The notes beneath the pieces are model-generated. The model saw only the letters and a program-made list of their open reading frames with translations. It did no database searches and was not told the DNA's origin. Source: Chitinophagales bacterium (GTDB lineage: Bacteria > Bacteroidota > Bacteroidia > Chitinophagales > Saprospiraceae). Taken from it: a stretch of 64,000 bases of DNA. Of this stretch, positions 28,129 through 39,318 are shown piece by piece (position 1 is the first letter of the stretch; every line of letters begins with the position of its first letter). The position numbers and the translations under genes were made by a program. Location of the stretch: positions 1-64,000 of the forward strand of contig JAKSDI010000202.1 in the NCBI GenBank assembly GCA_022360175.1, read 5' to 3'.

Positions 28129-28422
28129 AAATATGTTCTTGGGATGGTGCTGATCATTTCAGCACGTCAAAATTACGGACTATTCTCTAAAATGAAGATG
28201 TAAATAGGGTATTATCCTTGGATGGTAAAGACAATATAGGCATTTTTTGAACATAATGATATATTCTTACTATGTCTGATACCGTTAAAGTTTTCCACTT
28301 TAACAAAACTGCAAATGGCCTATAGAAGCTTTATTAAGTGATATAAATAATTCTCTGGGAGTTATTGGAGGAAGTTTTATAGTCCCAATGCACTTCCTCC
28401 CTTGTTTTATGTAATAAGCTCT
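28129..28422. other. Intergenic region upstream of the giant adhesin gene
   Basis: The complement of 28168-28175 reads TAATTTTG, a -7 box for the minus-strand gene starting at 28128, though no -33 TTG is seen at the expected spacing. A small hairpin TGCTGA/TCAGCA (28149-28165) would lie in the leader. Nothing else is recognised. Confidence 0.4.
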
Positions 28423-30072
28423 TTATTTTTTCACCACACTACCGCTACCTATAAGGGCTCCACTTTGAGTAGCCGACCAGTAATAAAGCCCTGTGGTTAA
28501 ATCCGTAAGGTCCAATTCAATATTCTCTGTATTGAGATTATCTATTGTCAACTCTTGCACCAATGAACCAAGGCTAGAGAAAAGTTTGAGCTGAACTTCG
28601 GATTTGTTTTTAAGCTTTGGCAATTCAATATACAGTATATCCCTTGTAGGATTGGGATAAGATTTAAAAGACCATTCATCAACTAGGTTTGCTGGAATAT
28701 CTGTAAGCGTAGGAGAAAGTTCCGCAACAAAGTTACCGCCCGGCGTAATGTATTCTCCATTGAATAGCCCATCATCAAGGATTATCCCCCCAACCAGAAC
28801 CTGATCTTCTTCATTGATAGATATACTATTGGCTACGAGGTCTATATATTCCTGTTCTGGACCATAATAAGAGGGAATATCTACTACCCAATGCGCCTGG
28901 CCATCATCAGCACGGAATCCTGCTGTGAATCCATAAAAGGTGCTATTATTACCACTATATGGGGAAATTAAGTCATCAAAATGAATTTGATTACGATACG
29001 TCCCTGCTATTCCAACTAAATTACTATTTACAGCTATTTTTTTCGGATAAAGACTTCCTGTTTCTCCAGAAAATTTTGCGTATAAAGGATTCCCATCAAT
29101 ATCATATTTGACGATGAAACCTATGGAATGATAGGTATCTGATTCTAAAACAATATCATCACTAATAATTAAAGATTGGCCAGCATAACCTGTTGCATAA
29201 AAATATCCTTCATGATCCTGTTCTATATCTGTCAATATACCACCTGATGCCTGCTTTATCCAAAGCAACTGCCCATCCGTATCTATTTTAGCCAGAAAAA
29301 TATTCCGACCTTCATTTGTTATTATTAACTGTCCTGCCAAGGAAACGTTTCCTCCCCAGGCACTACCTCCTATTATCATGCTATTATCGGGTAATGCCGT
29401 TATCCCTGTAATCTCACTGAAGCCTTCATCGCCTGATTGATGCGTCATCCATTCTACTTGTCCAAGGCTGTCAAAAACAGCGACAAAAGCATGCTGTGGA
29501 TGATTTACTCCCTGATCAGGAAATGTAAAAGTGCTGTCCTCCATTGTAAACTGATGTCGAAAATATCCACTTACTGCCAGCTTATTCCCGGGCAGCGCAG
29601 CTATATCTTCGATCCTTCTAGCACTAAATGTATGGGCCCATTTAAATTCTCCGTTCAATGAATATCGAGCGATAAAGTTAGCTTCACCATCAGCTATCAA
29701 AACAGTATCTCCTATATGTACAACATCAGTAAAGCGCCCTCCACAAAGTAAATCACCATTTTCAAGCGAAGTTACTCTGGTTAATAAACTAATATCAACT
29801 GATGGACCGCAATCAATCGCCCATTTAAAGGTATTGTCTGGATTATATACCATCAGAAAACCAGTCAAAGTATTTTCAGTACTCCATTTCTCATGTTCAA
29901 AATCATACCAGACATTGCCAACTATTGCCCAACCTCCATCCTGGGTATGTGTCATGTCTAATAATTGACTACCCCACGGGGCACCAATTCCTTTTACCCA
30001 AGACCAATCCTGAGCTATTAATAAAAAAGGGAAGAGTACGCATAGAGTAATAAGATTAAAATTCTTTTTCAT
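28423..30072 (-). CDS. Secreted T9SS type A protein with beta-propeller-like repeats
   Basis: The start at 30072 (MKKNFNLITLCVLFPFLLIAQ, a clean signal peptide) is preferred over a start 12 codons upstream. The 549-residue mature region begins DWSWVKGIGAPWGSQLLDM and contains repeated units such as GDLLCGGRFTD, GEFKWAHTFS, NSMIIGGSAWGGN and GQLLWIKQAS. These have the sequence character of SBBP-type beta-propeller repeats. The last 80 residues are a T9SS type A domain (KSYPNPTRDILYIELP, TTGLYYWS). It lies between the two giant genes on the same strand and is probably another surface or released protein of the same functional set. Confidence 0.85.
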   Translation of the reverse strand: MKKNFNLITLCVLFPFLLIAQDWSWVKGIGAPWGSQLLDMTHTQDGGWAIVGNVWYDFEHEKWSTENTLTGFLMVYNPDNTFKWAIDCGPSVDISLLTRVTSLENGDLLCGGRFTDVVHIGDTVLIADGEANFIARYSLNGEFKWAHTFSARRIEDIAALPGNKLAVSGYFRHQFTMEDSTFTFPDQGVNHPQHAFVAVFDSLGQVEWMTHQSGDEGFSEITGITALPDNSMIIGGSAWGGNVSLAGQLIITNEGRNIFLAKIDTDGQLLWIKQASGGILTDIEQDHEGYFYATGYAGQSLIISDDIVLESDTYHSIGFIVKYDIDGNPLYAKFSGETGSLYPKKIAVNSNLVGIAGTYRNQIHFDDLISPYSGNNSTFYGFTAGFRADDGQAHWVVDIPSYYGPEQEYIDLVANSISINEEDQVLVGGIILDDGLFNGEYITPGGNFVAELSPTLTDIPANLVDEWSFKSYPNPTRDILYIELPKLKNKSEVQLKLFSSLGSLVQELTIDNLNTENIELDLTDLTTGLYYWSATQSGALIGSGSVVKK

Positions 30073-30183
30073 GATGTATATATTAATATGTGAGAAAACG
30101 CTATTCACCTATCATCAAAAGAAACTGGGTTGCAGTGACCAACTGCAACCCAGAAATCCACGTTTTGATTAATTACTCTTTTC

Positions 30184-33100
30184 TTATCGCAGCAAGGTCA
30201 CATCTCCTTTAAACAGGATGACCTCTCCATCTTCAAATTCTATTTCAGCATAATAAACAAATACAGACGCATCCATTAATTTTCCGCGATGAGTACCATC
30301 CCAACCATAATTAGGGTCATTGGGCTGGAAGTTATCCGCGGAGAAAAGTTCTTCGCCCCAGCGGCTAAATATGCTGAACTTTTTCACTTCTACAATGCCT
30401 GCTCCTCCTTGTATGTAGAAGATGTCATTACGGCCATCATCATTAGGAGAGAAAACATTCGGAACAAATACTGGACGGTTCTTTTCTACTATGATTGTAA
30501 GATCATCGCTATCACTACAACCATTATCATCTATTATAGTCACAGAAAATGAGGAAGTAATAGCCGGGCTCACCCATGCTGATGAAGCATTATTGCTATC
30601 AAATCCAATACTATCTGGTTGCCACATAATAGTATCAAGCGACAGGCCTGGATTGTATACCGCACTCAACAATATACTATCTCCCAACTGAATGACATTC
30701 TCGCCTTCCAGATTTGTAGTTAAGGTCACAACTACTTCATCTGGTTGTTGCATATCCAACATCACCTGTGAAATACACCCATTCGCATCCTGTACAACGA
30801 TATCGTAGCTATTGGCCGTCAGGTTGAAGAATTGGGTTTGATCTGCAAATGCTCCTCCGTTAAAGGAAACCTGATACGGTGCCTGGCCTCCATTGAAGTT
30901 AGACAATGTAATAGCACCATCCTCTGCTTCAAAGCAGCTGATTTCACTCAGTGCTGTCTCGAAGGTTGGTACTTCCAGATTAGCATCTACACTCACTTCA
31001 TCTGTTGAGGTACAGCCAAAAGAGCTTGTAGCAGTCAACTGATAGGTACCAGGTTGCCCAACATCAATAAACTGATTAGTAGGATCAGTAATGATTATGG
31101 TATCTCCTGCAGTCCATAGGTAAGATACACCTGTAGATGCATTGCTTCCTAATGTAACCATACCCATATTACAGGTCAACTCCATATCATCCCCTGCTGC
31201 TGCAATTGGCAATGGATGTATGGTAATTTCAACAGTAGCTTCATCTGTAGGACAGACGCCACCAGCTCCAACTGTATAGGTAAAGCTATAGGTACCGGCT
31301 TGTTGATTTAAGGCAGAAAAAGTACCAGCAGTGCTATTAAAAGCACCTCCTGTTGAAGGTGTTGCACTCGTTTCTGTCCAGACGCCACCAATACTTGCTC
31401 CAGTGAGTAATGCATTCAAATCAAATAAAGAATCTAATGCTTCACAAAGTTCGTTTGCAGTAGCCGGAATACCTGCTGATTGAGGCTCTTCCACTGTAAT
31501 TGACAAGGTATTGTTGCCACCATAAATACAATCTGATAATTGTATATTGGTAATAGAGACAATTTCAACATCTGTACTCTCATCCAGGGCCACTACTATA
31601 TCTGTTGAGCCAAGTGGGAATTCATCTGTAAATGTATCACCATTGAGGCTATATACAACGGTATAAGGACCTGAATTATCTGATGTTATTTCCAGGCTAA
31701 TGTTAGCGTTATCTCCGCTACAAATAAGTGACGGACCACTTAACATAGCTGTAAGAGGAGGACAATCTTGTGCTATACAATTAGCAGTATTAGAACTATT
31801 GCCACAAGCACCGTCTCCAATAGCAATAACTTCAATTTCTACCGCATCTCCTGGAGCTAATCCTTCTACCAAATAGGTAGTACCACTCAAGGTACCTGAA
31901 GCTCCCTGCAAGACGACTACCTGATAGTCTGTTGCTCCTGCTACAGCATCCCAGGTAAACAGAATAGATGAGCTTGTAGTTTCACAGTTTATCATAGGAG
32001 CTTCCAAAGGAGCTTCTACTTCGACTGACTGGCTTACTTCTTCAGAACTACATCCATTTTCTACTACTATGAGGCTGATATTGTAACTACCAGCGGCTGT
32101 CCAACTAAGCTCATGTGGCCCCTGGCCTGTTCCTGGATTTGCCATGCCTCCATCAAACGACCAGTTATAATCAGCATCAAAAGCAGCGCCTCCGGTATAC
32201 GTAACCGTAGCCGTGTTGTCCAAACAAATAGGGCTTTCAACTGTAAAGCTTGCGTCTGGCACAGCATGCACTGTAACCATAGTATTTTCATTAAAAATAC
32301 AAACTCCCTCCACATACTCTACGTTAATCGTATAAGTGCCGGGAGGTACTGTGCTAGGGTCATAAGTATCCCCTACTACACCAGGGCCTGTCCATGTATA
32401 TGTCCCACTACCATCGCCACCCATAGCCGTAGCAGAAAGCGGAACAGGCATTCCATCTTCGCACAAATCATCAATCGGGTCAATTTCGATCGTCACCTCT
32501 GGGCAATCCTGAGCGATACAAGCCTGACTGGACATAACATCTCCACAAGGACTATCATTCTGTGCAATCACCTGAATAGTTACCTCATCTCCTGGGTTTA
32601 AACCTGTAATACTATAGGTAGTACCACTTAGCGTACCCGCAGGACCTGTAACATCTATGACTTCATAGCCCGTAGCTCCTGCCACTGGGTCCCAACTAAA
32701 GATAATGGAAGTATTATCCGTTTCGCAATCTATTACAGGAGGGATCAATGGTTCGTCTACCTGTACTGTTTGAGTAAACAATTCAGAAGCACATTCATTT
32801 TCTGTTACGGTCAAACTGATGGTATAAGTACCAGGCATATCCCAGGATAACTGATGAGGGCCTGCTCCTGTACCAGGGTTCACATTGGCTCCATCAAAAT
32901 CCCAACTATACGTAGCATCTATACTTGCACTACCGGTATAAGCTGCTGTTGCTATCTGGTCCAGACAGATATTATCTTCTACCGTAAAATCAGCCGTTGG
33001 CTGTTCATTTAGTACAATATCGCGGCTAGCAGTATAAGTACAGTTATTCTCCTGATAAGTATAGGTAACACTTACTGGGCTAGAGGCCGGAATCGTTGGA

Positions 33101-36100
33101 TCAAAAGTGCCCAATACAGGATCTATTACTCCTATGCCAGACCACGTCCCTGTTCCCATTCCATTATCACCATTAAGGGTAGCTGTCAATACGATATTCA
33201 TCACATTAGCATCCAAGCAAATTGGAGGCACGCTATCAATACTCACTTCTACCATTGGGCAATCTGCCGCTACACAGCTCATGCTGGATATGCTATTTCC
33301 ACAAGGCCCTGTACCAATCGCCTCTATCTGTATTTCTACCATTTCGCCAGGATCAAGACCTTCAACCAGATAAGTATTCCCTGTTTGTGTGCCACTTGGG
33401 CCTTGCAAAACAGTCACCACATAATCTACAGCTCCAGCTACATCCATCCAGCTAAACTCAATAGAGAAAGTAGTTGGATCACATGTAATTACAGGTTCAG
33501 CCAACAGCGTATCAACAAAGACCTGTAGGGATACTTCCTCTGAAGCACAATCATTCTCTGTCACTGTCAGGCTTACGGTTTTATCTCCACCATCAGGCCA
33601 GCTCACTTCATGAGGGCCAGCTCCTGTACCTGGATCAGCACTTCCACCTCCAAAGTCCCAGGAATAATCGGCTCCCTGTCCTGCAGAGCCCGTATAGGTT
33701 ATTGTACTTGTTGAATTTATACAGATGCTATCATCTACTGTAAAGGTAGCTGTTGGTTGTTCATTAATTACAATTTCCCTACTAGCACTATAAGAGCAGT
33801 TACCCTCCTGATAAGTATAGGTAACCAGCGTAATTCCAGGAACAGGAATCGTCGGATCGAAAGTTCCCAGTGCCATATCCGTGATGCCAGTTCCAGACCA
33901 AGTTCCAGTACCCGTACCATTATCTCCCATCAAAACAGCAGTCAATTGTATCGACATTACACTTGCATCCAGACAAATTGGAGCAACCGAATCTATACTT
34001 ACACTTACCATTGGGCAATCTTCTGCTATACAACTGGCGGTAGCCATACTGTTTCCACAAGGCCCTGTACCAATCGCTTCTACCTGTATTTCTGACACAT
34101 CCCCCGGGCTCAGGCCTGTTACTAAATAGGAGTTACCAGTTTGTACACCTGCAGGACCCTGTATCACTGTAATCATATAATCTACGGCTCCATTCACATC
34201 CATCCAGGTGAATTCAATGGAAGAAGTAGTTGTATTACAGTTTATAACAGGCGCAGCCATTGGGTTTTCTACTGTTACATTCTGCGTAAATATTTCTGAA
34301 GTACATCCATTTTCCTCTACTATGAGACTGATAGTTTTATCTCCGGCAGTATTCCAACTTACCTCATGAGGGCCAACTCCAGTACCTGGATCCGCTATAC
34401 CTCCATTAAATGTCCAGGTATAATTAGCAGCGGCATCAGCTGTTCCTGCATAAGTAATGGTAATCGTATCATTGATACATATGGTGGTTTCACTTAGCGT
34501 GAAATCGGCGGTTGGTGTATCAAATACATTCACCATAAGTGTATCACTCCCCGAGCAAGGCCCTTCAGTATAGGTATATATAATCTCATGACTTCCAGCA
34601 CCTGCCATTATAGGATCAAAAACGCCTAAGGTATCATTAACGATTCCTGTACCTGCCCATATGCCTGATCCGTTTCCAGCACCTCCGTTGACATTTACCG
34701 AAAGGGTATCTGGTGCATTACTGCCATCCAGGCAAATGTCGGCAATGCTGGTAATTGATATTATATAGTCAGGACAAGGATCAGCAATACAAGTAAATAC
34801 AGTGCTAACATCCGAGCAAGGCCCTGCATCTATAGCAGTCACTTCAATGGTTACAGTATCTTCCGGCATTAGATTTTCCACCAGGAAGCTGGTACCATTT
34901 AACATCCCTGTTTGTCCCGTAAGGACTGTTACATCATATCCAGCAGCTCCAACTACAGCATTCCAGACAAATTCAACGGAAGTTGTACTTGTTTGCCCAC
35001 AACTCACCACGGGCGGCGTAAGTGGCGCCAACACAGTAACTGTATCCAGATATACCTCTGATGGACATCCGTTTTCTGTTACAGTTAATGCAACTATTTT
35101 ATTTCCACTGGTATTCCAGCTAACCGACTGTGGTCCTTGCCCACTACCTGGATCGGCCATACCGCCATTAAAATTCCAGGTATAATTGGCAGAAGTATCA
35201 GCTGAACCTGTATAATTAATCATTAAGGTATCTCCCAAACAAATAGTATCTAAGGAGAAAGCAAAATCGGCAGACGGAGTCAGATAAACTTCAATGGTCA
35301 TTGTATCCAGGAATACACAATCTCCTTCCTGATAAGCTACTATAATCTCATGGAAGCCTGTGTCTGCTACCGCAGGATCAAATATTCCTAATAAGGTATC
35401 TATGATTCCAGGGCCAGACCAGCTTGTATCTCCATCCATCATAGCGCCAGCAATAGTTACAGAGAGGGTATCTGGTAAATTACTACCATCCAGACAATGG
35501 GTTGCTACTCCAGAAGCTGTCACATCTACTGGCACACAATCCTGCGAAGTACAAGTAAATTGTGCAGAAGCATCTGGACAACTATTAGAGCTAAGAGCCG
35601 CTACGGTGATGGTCACTGCCTGTCCAGGAGAAAGGCCATTCACAGTATATGAAGTGCCATTCAAGGTTCCCATCGGCCCATTGTTTACTGTAACGTCATA
35701 TCCAGTTGCTCCAGCTACCGGATTCCATTCAAATACTACAGAGTTAGGTGTAATATCTCCGCAGCTAATCTCTGGTGCTTCTATTGGACTTTCCACTACT
35801 ACTGAAACGCTTGCTGTATTTTGACACCCGTTTCCATCTGTCACTACTACTTCATAGATAGTCGAACTAGTTGGATTAACGGTAATCGTTTGACCAGGAG
35901 ATTCTCCCTGCCAATCGTAAAAATCTCCTCCTGTAGCTGAAAGCGTGACCTCTTCACCTGCACACACTACATCGGGCATAGCCGAAGCAGAGACCGTAGG
36001 AGGTGCGTTAACATTAACAAAGTGAACAGCATCTCCTACACAACCAAATTGATCTGTAGCAGTTACTGAAAATTCGGCTACAGGGCCGGCTCCTATTGTG

Positions 36101-38052
36101 GCTCCAACTACTGATCCACTTTGTGGACCATCAGGTGTCGTCCAATCATAAGTAACAGCCCCTACCGCATTTAAGGTTATGAGTGCCCCTTCACATGCTT
36201 CAGCAGGCCCAACAATTTCTACCTCTGGTAATTGGTGTACAAGAATATCTACTGTTTCAGTAGCTGTACATCCTTCTGCAGTTTGTATATCTACGGTATA
36301 AGTAACTACTTGTGTACCTAATACATCCGGGGCTAAAACCTGAATAGTTTGCCCAACTCCAGCTGCTCCCCAATCATAAAAATCTCCACCGGTGGCTGAA
36401 AGAGTAATGAGATCACCAGTACAGACCTCAACGGGATTACCCTGAGCAGATGTGCTTACTGGTACATAGCCAACCACTACTGAAGCCGGAACCGCCGGAC
36501 AGCCATCTACAGTAACTTCCAGCGTATATTCTCCCTCCAGGAATACCTGAGGGTTTTGGTTAGAATAAGTGGCACCACTAGGCCCTGTCCATAAATACTG
36601 AACATCAGCGCCACCAGGTATTACATCTCCCATTAATTGAATAGCATCACCAGGACAAGGCATATCTCCTGTGGCTAGAGCTGTTGGAGGGAACCCATCA
36701 TCTATAGTTACAAAGGTAGAACGAGAACAACCAGATAGTGCATTAACTGCCAATACATTATACATCCCTGCTGGCAGCCCTCCCAGTGTTTCCTGTCCGG
36801 GCACTCCATTCGACTGATAAATAACTCCTCCTGCTGCATCAAAAACAGTATAATTCCAGGGGCCACTTACAATTCCTGCCCCACCTAAAAAAGTAATAGT
36901 ACCATCTGCAGCTCCAGGACAAGAGGTTGGAGTACTTGTTGCAATAGGATCGGGATCATCACAACAAGTAGCAGAAGCTAAAAAGTCATAGCTCACCCCT
37001 GAATTACATCCTACCTGGTTCCAGTTACCCGATTCACCATCTGATAGTGGTTCAATTATAACACTGAGATCCGCTCCATTATCATTAGGAGGGCAATCTA
37101 AGACCGTTATATACCAACAAAAAGTAAGTGCGGTCGAAGAACTGATATTCTCGCATCCGCCTCCACCGTATCCCCAGTTATTACCAGGATCTCCATCCTG
37201 AGCTCCGCCTCCACAACCAACTCCGGTAGTACCATCATAAGCAAAACCAGGCCCGAAATCATTTCCCGTAGCACAGCTCGTCCAGAAGTCAGTCCATACC
37301 CAGCTTCCTGGATTAGCGGGACAAGATCCAGCTGAAGTATTAGCCCAATCAGGAATCAATGAGAATTCATCCCAGCCAGAACCCAAGGTGATTTGTAAGC
37401 CATGGAACCATTCCACTGTTCCGGTAAGGTCCCAGTCAGATATAGTATAACAAAACTGCACCTGCGTACCAGAAGCATAGGTACCATTTGCTGGTGGTGG
37501 ATTTACGGTTACAAATTGCCCATTTTCAGATGTACATAAAGAACAGTCATTTTCCGATTCAACCGTTAATGTAAAATCTCCCTGATCGTTTAAATCACCC
37601 CCTGATATTAGTAGGTAATAAGTTTGTCCCGGAGTAAGATTGACGCCATCAAGCGTCACTACATTCGTCCCTGGCATTCCTCTTGCACAAGCTATAGCTG
37701 TTAGGAATTGACAGTTTCCTCCGGTGAACACTACAATATTTGGAGTAGATAGTCCACCAGTAATGGTAAATGTCGTTGTATTACCCGTAGCGGTAAACGA
37801 ATACCAGACTTCTGCTGCTGGTCCAGTTGTATTACCTCCAGGGTTACATCCAGAAAAAGTAGGGTACGGAGTTGTAGGTGTAGCACCAATATTCGTACTA
37901 TTGATGACTGTATTCACACTTCCTCCAGTTGGGCATGACGGTGGAGTGCTTAACCCAATAGGGGTTGCATTATCACAATCATCATTAGAGGGTTGCGCAT
38001 AACCCGATACACTAAAGATCAAAAAAACCAATAGAGTAAAAATTAACCTCAT
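30184..38052 (-). CDS. Giant T9SS type B multi-domain protein with five FN3-Ig-PKD modules
   Basis: The start at 38052 (MRLIFTLLVFLIFSVSGYAQ) gives the signal peptide directly, 16 codons inside the longest frame. The protein has about 2,622 residues. An N-terminal PPC-like domain (DDCDNATPIG...GQTYYLLISGGD) is followed by a Gly/Trp-rich region and Ig-like repeats. From about 762 to 2,022 there are five copies of a 252-residue module: an FN3 domain (FxWxxVxGAxxYxV), an Ig-like domain (ICLDGSN...TWSGTGI) and a PKD domain (ADFT...YxWxFDGG). A sixth FN3, more Ig repeats, a SprB repeat (ISCFEAEDGAI, about 2,370) and a terminal CHU_C domain (VFSPNDDGRNDIF) complete it. It is likely a T9SS-exported surface adhesin. 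Confidence 0.9.
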   Translation of the reverse strand: MRLIFTLLVFLIFSVSGYAQPSNDDCDNATPIGLSTPPSCPTGGSVNTVINSTNIGATPTTPYPTFSGCNPGGNTTGPAAEVWYSFTATGNTTTFTITGGLSTPNIVVFTGGNCQFLTAIACARGMPGTNVVTLDGVNLTPGQTYYLLISGGDLNDQGDFTLTVESENDCSLCTSENGQFVTVNPPPANGTYASGTQVQFCYTISDWDLTGTVEWFHGLQITLGSGWDEFSLIPDWANTSAGSCPANPGSWVWTDFWTSCATGNDFGPGFAYDGTTGVGCGGGAQDGDPGNNWGYGGGGCENISSSTALTFCWYITVLDCPPNDNGADLSVIIEPLSDGESGNWNQVGCNSGVSYDFLASATCCDDPDPIATSTPTSCPGAADGTITFLGGAGIVSGPWNYTVFDAAGGVIYQSNGVPGQETLGGLPAGMYNVLAVNALSGCSRSTFVTIDDGFPPTALATGDMPCPGDAIQLMGDVIPGGADVQYLWTGPSGATYSNQNPQVFLEGEYTLEVTVDGCPAVPASVVVGYVPVSTSAQGNPVEVCTGDLITLSATGGDFYDWGAAGVGQTIQVLAPDVLGTQVVTYTVDIQTAEGCTATETVDILVHQLPEVEIVGPAEACEGALITLNAVGAVTYDWTTPDGPQSGSVVGATIGAGPVAEFSVTATDQFGCVGDAVHFVNVNAPPTVSASAMPDVVCAGEEVTLSATGGDFYDWQGESPGQTITVNPTSSTIYEVVVTDGNGCQNTASVSVVVESPIEAPEISCGDITPNSVVFEWNPVAGATGYDVTVNNGPMGTLNGTSYTVNGLSPGQAVTITVAALSSNSCPDASAQFTCTSQDCVPVDVTASGVATHCLDGSNLPDTLSVTIAGAMMDGDTSWSGPGIIDTLLGIFDPAVADTGFHEIIVAYQEGDCVFLDTMTIEVYLTPSADFAFSLDTICLGDTLMINYTGSADTSANYTWNFNGGMADPGSGQGPQSVSWNTSGNKIVALTVTENGCPSEVYLDTVTVLAPLTPPVVSCGQTSTTSVEFVWNAVVGAAGYDVTVLTGQTGMLNGTSFLVENLMPEDTVTIEVTAIDAGPCSDVSTVFTCIADPCPDYIISITSIADICLDGSNAPDTLSVNVNGGAGNGSGIWAGTGIVNDTLGVFDPIMAGAGSHEIIYTYTEGPCSGSDTLMVNVFDTPTADFTLSETTICINDTITITYAGTADAAANYTWTFNGGIADPGTGVGPHEVSWNTAGDKTISLIVEENGCTSEIFTQNVTVENPMAAPVINCNTTTSSIEFTWMDVNGAVDYMITVIQGPAGVQTGNSYLVTGLSPGDVSEIQVEAIGTGPCGNSMATASCIAEDCPMVSVSIDSVAPICLDASVMSIQLTAVLMGDNGTGTGTWSGTGITDMALGTFDPTIPVPGITLVTYTYQEGNCSYSASREIVINEQPTATFTVDDSICINSTSTITYTGSAGQGADYSWDFGGGSADPGTGAGPHEVSWPDGGDKTVSLTVTENDCASEEVSLQVFVDTLLAEPVITCDPTTFSIEFSWMDVAGAVDYVVTVLQGPSGTQTGNTYLVEGLDPGEMVEIQIEAIGTGPCGNSISSMSCVAADCPMVEVSIDSVPPICLDANVMNIVLTATLNGDNGMGTGTWSGIGVIDPVLGTFDPTIPASSPVSVTYTYQENNCTYTASRDIVLNEQPTADFTVEDNICLDQIATAAYTGSASIDATYSWDFDGANVNPGTGAGPHQLSWDMPGTYTISLTVTENECASELFTQTVQVDEPLIPPVIDCETDNTSIIFSWDPVAGATGYEVIDVTGPAGTLSGTTYSITGLNPGDEVTIQVIAQNDSPCGDVMSSQACIAQDCPEVTIEIDPIDDLCEDGMPVPLSATAMGGDGSGTYTWTGPGVVGDTYDPSTVPPGTYTINVEYVEGVCIFNENTMVTVHAVPDASFTVESPICLDNTATVTYTGGAAFDADYNWSFDGGMANPGTGQGPHELSWTAAGSYNISLIVVENGCSSEEVSQSVEVEAPLEAPMINCETTSSSILFTWDAVAGATDYQVVVLQGASGTLSGTTYLVEGLAPGDAVEIEVIAIGDGACGNSSNTANCIAQDCPPLTAMLSGPSLICSGDNANISLEITSDNSGPYTVVYSLNGDTFTDEFPLGSTDIVVALDESTDVEIVSITNIQLSDCIYGGNNTLSITVEEPQSAGIPATANELCEALDSLFDLNALLTGASIGGVWTETSATPSTGGAFNSTAGTFSALNQQAGTYSFTYTVGAGGVCPTDEATVEITIHPLPIAAAGDDMELTCNMGMVTLGSNASTGVSYLWTAGDTIIITDPTNQFIDVGQPGTYQLTATSSFGCTSTDEVSVDANLEVPTFETALSEISCFEAEDGAITLSNFNGGQAPYQVSFNGGAFADQTQFFNLTANSYDIVVQDANGCISQVMLDMQQPDEVVVTLTTNLEGENVIQLGDSILLSAVYNPGLSLDTIMWQPDSIGFDSNNASSAWVSPAITSSFSVTIIDDNGCSDSDDLTIIVEKNRPVFVPNVFSPNDDGRNDIFYIQGGAGIVEVKKFSIFSRWGEELFSADNFQPNDPNYGWDGTHRGKLMDASVFVYYAEIEFEDGEVILFKGDVTLLR

Positions 38053-38100
38053 AAGAAATGTATTATTAGATTTGATACATTTCTGAGAAGCGAACATCAA

Positions 38101-38506
38101 TCAAATGTTGCAATATAAGCGTAAAGGGTAGATGAAGAAATACCTTATCCTTTAACAACTAGTGTGCAATGGATGAGGTACCACGTTAGTTTCAATACAA
38201 ATAAAAAATTGCCTCCTCATTTTTTTTATCACACGAACAATTTTACAGTATCCGTAAAACCAAAACAAGAAAGTATTTAAAATCGGTTTCCAGGTTAAAA
38301 AGGGAATTTTAAAATGCCGCTCTCTCAGAACAAAGTTTTACTAAATACGGAACATAATATTATATCATATCGCCCGTTTTACGAAGCGCAATTTACAATT
38401 TTTCCGTCTAACTGCTGCGTAGAATGGGCCTGCTATTTTTATTTGCAAGATGGCTGACAAATGAATCTCACCATCAGCCATCTTGAATAATGTATTTTAT
38501 CGTTCC
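38101..38506. other. Intergenic region without recognised features
   Basis: This is AT-rich DNA upstream of the giant gene at 30184-38052. I found no exact TAnnTTTG box on the minus strand, no strong hairpin and no gene. Confidence 0.45.
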
Positions 38507-39238
38507 TCACAATTTCCGTATCCAAATATTGCGATAGCTCACCTTATTGCCATGATCCTGTAGAATGATGCCATCCTCTCCATGAGCAATATTCTTTGGT
38601 AGCCCGATATATTCCGTTGTCCCTCTGATTTCAAAGTGATTTTGAATCAGTACTCCATTTTGTAATACGGTAATATAAGCAGATGAGGTCTTGATTCCAT
38701 CTTCATTAAACCGAGGAGCTGTATAAATAATATCATATTCTTGCCAGGTTGCAGGGGGGCGACAAGCATTAACCAAAGGAATAGATTGTTTGTAAATAGC
38801 TCCCGCTTGTCCATTAGAATAGGTTTTGCTTTTATAACTATCTAATACCTGTACTTCATAACGTCCCTGTAAAAAAATACCACTATTACCTTTATCCTGC
38901 CCCTCCCCTTCTACTTCGGTAGGAATGCGAAACTCAATATGAAGTTGTACATCGCCAAAACCCTGTTTGGTTATAATATCACCCGCTCCAGGCATGACAG
39001 TCATAGAACCATCTTTATTAATTGTCCAGGTAGCAGGTGCATCTTTATACCTCGATTTCCATTCATCTAAATCAGCACCATCAAAAAGGGTAATTGCATC
39101 CGAAGGGGTTCCATTAGCTGGGCTCTCTACTGCTCTTGGTATCGGTTCCCAAACTTCAGTTGCCACAGGATCCGTAATCTGGGCAGATAGCGCAATCCCT
39201 AGTAATAACATAAAAAGCGTGTTGATAAACTTAGGCAT
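38507..39238 (-). CDS. Exported DUF1080 / 3-keto-disaccharide hydrolase-like protein
   Basis: This 243-residue protein has a signal peptide (LFMLLLGIALSA) and one DUF1080 concanavalin-like jelly roll: LFDGADLDEWKSRY, DIITKQGFGDVQLHIEFRIP, GNSGIFLQGRYEVQVLDSY and GEDGIILQDHGNKVSYRNIWIRKL. The family includes enzymes that hydrolyse 3-keto-glycosides and related sugar derivatives in the periplasm. The substrate is unknown here. It is monocistronic. Confidence 0.92.
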   Translation of the reverse strand: MPKFINTLFMLLLGIALSAQITDPVATEVWEPIPRAVESPANGTPSDAITLFDGADLDEWKSRYKDAPATWTINKDGSMTVMPGAGDIITKQGFGDVQLHIEFRIPTEVEGEGQDKGNSGIFLQGRYEVQVLDSYKSKTYSNGQAGAIYKQSIPLVNACRPPATWQEYDIIYTAPRFNEDGIKTSSAYITVLQNGVLIQNHFEIRGTTEYIGLPKNIAHGEDGIILQDHGNKVSYRNIWIRKL

Positions 39239-39318
39239 GTTTTATAATTTTATCTTTTTCTCGAAAAAGCACTATTATACTATAAAGTTGCCAATTTCTC
39301 AATACACTTCCCAAGCTA

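Noticed and set aside
32113-32601. Plus-strand open frames inside the giant adhesin genes (for example here and 35360-35824)
   Set aside because: They are antisense shadows of Thr/Ser/Gly-rich repeat coding sequence, lack sensible composition and start signals, and lie inside convincing genes.
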